A DNA stretch of 64,000 nucleotides from Rhizobium albus (GTDB lineage: Bacteria; Pseudomonadota; Alphaproteobacteria; Rhizobiales; Rhizobiaceae). This document shows positions 62,939-64,000 of the stretch, in pieces. Under the pieces are notes generated by a model that was given only the letters and a program-made list of their open reading frames with translations, did not search any database and had not been told where the DNA came from. The position numbers and the translations under genes are program-made. Within the stretch, counting starts at the first letter, position 1, and the number at the start of each line of letters is the position of its first letter. Where the stretch lies: NCBI GenBank assembly GCA_030160035.1, contig BSNO01000001.1:558001-622000 (forward strand), read 5' to 3'.

Positions 62939-64000
62939 ATGGCCGTTAAACTCAATCTCGCCGACCTGGAGTTCATCCTCAAGCAAATCAAGATTGCGGA
63001 GGGCAACTCCACCGCGCATTCGGGCACGAACGCCCGTGAGTTGACGGACATCTACGTCGACGCGCTGGGCAATGTCGTTCCGCAAGGGACGCCCGGCGCC
63101 GTGCTGGCGATCCCGGATCCAAAGACACCGTTCGGTCTGCGCACGGTCGACGGCAGCTACAACAACATTCTGCCGGGACGCGAATTTTGGGGTGCCGCCA
63201 ACCAGCCGATGCCGCGCCTCTTCGAGCCGACTTTCATCAACGACAATGACGGCGACAGCCTCGATCTCAACGGACCCGGTCCGGGCGGCGTTCTTCAGAA
63301 CGGCAACTATGCGCCGGGCTCGAGCGTCGTCGATGCCGATCCGCGCACGATCTCCAACCTCGTCGCGGATATGTCGATCAACAACCCGGCCGCGATCTTC
63401 GCCGCGCTGGTTTATGCAGGATCGGAAAATCCCCAGGCGGATCTCGAAGCGATCCTGGCGCGAAAGATCACGCCGACTGCCGCAGCCGAAGCGCTTGCTG
63501 CGGCCCAGCTCGCCGTCGATGAGGCGACGGACCTGCTGACGCAGGCCATCGCCGAATTCTCGCCGACCGATCCGACGACGATCGACACCATTCAGGACGC
63601 CGCTATCGATCTCGCCGAAGCGGAAGCAGCACTTGCCGAAGCACAGGCGGTCGCCGCCGATCCGCAGGCCGCGATGCGCGCGCTGGCGGAAGAAAAAGGC
63701 ATCACCTTCAACGGCAACACGATCGACATCCCGAACGTCGCTCCCGACGAAGGTCTTTCGGCACCGTTCAACGCCTGGATGACGTTCTTCGGACAGTTCT
63801 TCGACCACGGTCTCGACCTCATCACGAAGGGCGGTTCCGGCACGATCTATGTGCCACTCGCTGCCGACGACCCGCTCGTCACGCACGGGCCGGACGGTAT
63901 CGCCGGCAATGGCGACGAGGTGCCGGCATCATCGCAGTTCATGGTCCTGACCCGCGCGACGCCAGTTGCCGGCCCCGGCGGCGTCCCGACCCAGACCAAC
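62939..64000 (+). CDS. Animal-type haem peroxidase (An_peroxidase) family protein, 3' end outside window
   Basis: Only the first 354 residues are visible; the frame is open to the window end. The start ATG has GGAGGG before it. Diagnostic stretches are DGSYNNILPGREFWGAA, TFINDNDGDS and MTFFGQFFDHGLDLI, the last being the distal-haem region of bacterial An_peroxidase proteins. An Ala/Glu-rich helical insert lies near residues 175-245 (AAEALAAAQLAVDEATDLL, AEAEAALAEAQAVAAD). There is no signal peptide, which fits large members of this family exported by type I secretion with C-terminal calcium-binding repeats; that part cannot be checked here. Confidence 0.85.
   Translation, partial: MAVKLNLADLEFILKQIKIAEGNSTAHSGTNARELTDIYVDALGNVVPQGTPGAVLAIPDPKTPFGLRTVDGSYNNILPGREFWGAANQPMPRLFEPTFINDNDGDSLDLNGPGPGGVLQNGNYAPGSSVVDADPRTISNLVADMSINNPAAIFAALVYAGSENPQADLEAILARKITPTAAAEALAAAQLAVDEATDLLTQAIAEFSPTDPTTIDTIQDAAIDLAEAEAALAEAQAVAADPQAAMRALAEEKGITFNGNTIDIPNVAPDEGLSAPFNAWMTFFGQFFDHGLDLITKGGSGTIYVPLAADDPLVTHGPDGIAGNGDEVPASSQFMVLTRATPVAGPGGVPTQTN

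Noticed and set aside
62909-63886. A 325-codon open frame on the minus strand
   Set aside because: Antisense to the peroxidase gene, which has a ribosome site and recognisable haem-region motifs.
1-64000. tRNA, rRNA, CRISPR, transposase or phage genes
   Set aside because: The gaps between genes were read for cloverleaf-like or repeated sequence and none was found; no transposase, integrase or phage protein is among the reading frames.

Overview
The window is a gene-dense, GC-rich stretch of an alphaproteobacterial chromosome. Family content points to Rhizobiales/Hyphomicrobiales or a close relative: an ExoD-type protein, a BigR/Blh persulfide operon, rhizobial-type Opp and Liv transporters and BoxR-controlled benzoate genes. 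Compatible-solute genes and several sodium- or cation-coupled transporters suggest a marine or saline habitat, but that is inference. I see no rRNA, tRNA, CRISPR array, insertion sequence or prophage.

Layout. 1-5.5 kb: a sigma-54 type two-component pair, then manB-manC for GDP-mannose. 5.5-11 kb: an oligopeptide ABC operon (oppABC plus a fused oppDF). 11-18 kb: a small membrane protein, a two-subunit sodium:solute symporter with tandem 3' hairpins, gamma-glutamyltransferase and a CPA2 potassium/proton antiporter. 18-25 kb: a beta-hydroxyacid dehydrogenase, an AFMID-like hydrolase, NAD(P)HX repair, and a glucosylglycerate-type compatible-solute module (HAD phosphatase, GpgS-like glycosyltransferase, convergent GH13_18 phosphorylase). 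25-32 kb: MFS and CPA1 transporters, then a sulfur operon (blh, bigR-like regulator, two YeeE/YedE proteins, SulP).

32.5-50.9 kb is an almost complete aerobic benzoyl-CoA (box) gene set. It has a branched-chain-type ABC transporter (livKHMGF), benzoate-CoA ligase, an alpha/beta hydrolase, BoxD aldehyde dehydrogenase, a DUF309 protein, BoxC, BoxB, BoxA, a thioesterase, the BoxR regulator and two beta-oxidation enzymes for the dehydroadipyl-CoA product. TGCATTATAATGCA-like sites lie in front of the expected transcription units and probably are BoxR operators. 50.9-56.8 kb holds a second aromatic module: aryl-CoA ligase, salicylyl-CoA 5-hydroxylase-like monooxygenase, thioesterase, gentisate 1,2-dioxygenase, a glutathione transferase and an IclR regulator. 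Together these read as a CoA-dependent salicylate to gentisate route.

56.9-64 kb: a DUF2076 protein, an ExoD-like membrane protein, a LysR regulator, a cytochrome c556-like protein, a convergent NarL/NarX-like pair, and the start of a large animal-type haem peroxidase that runs off the end.

A recurring theme is strong inverted repeats between genes of one operon (oppA/oppB, livK/livH, boxB/boxA, bigR/yedE). They probably tune relative transcript levels within operons.
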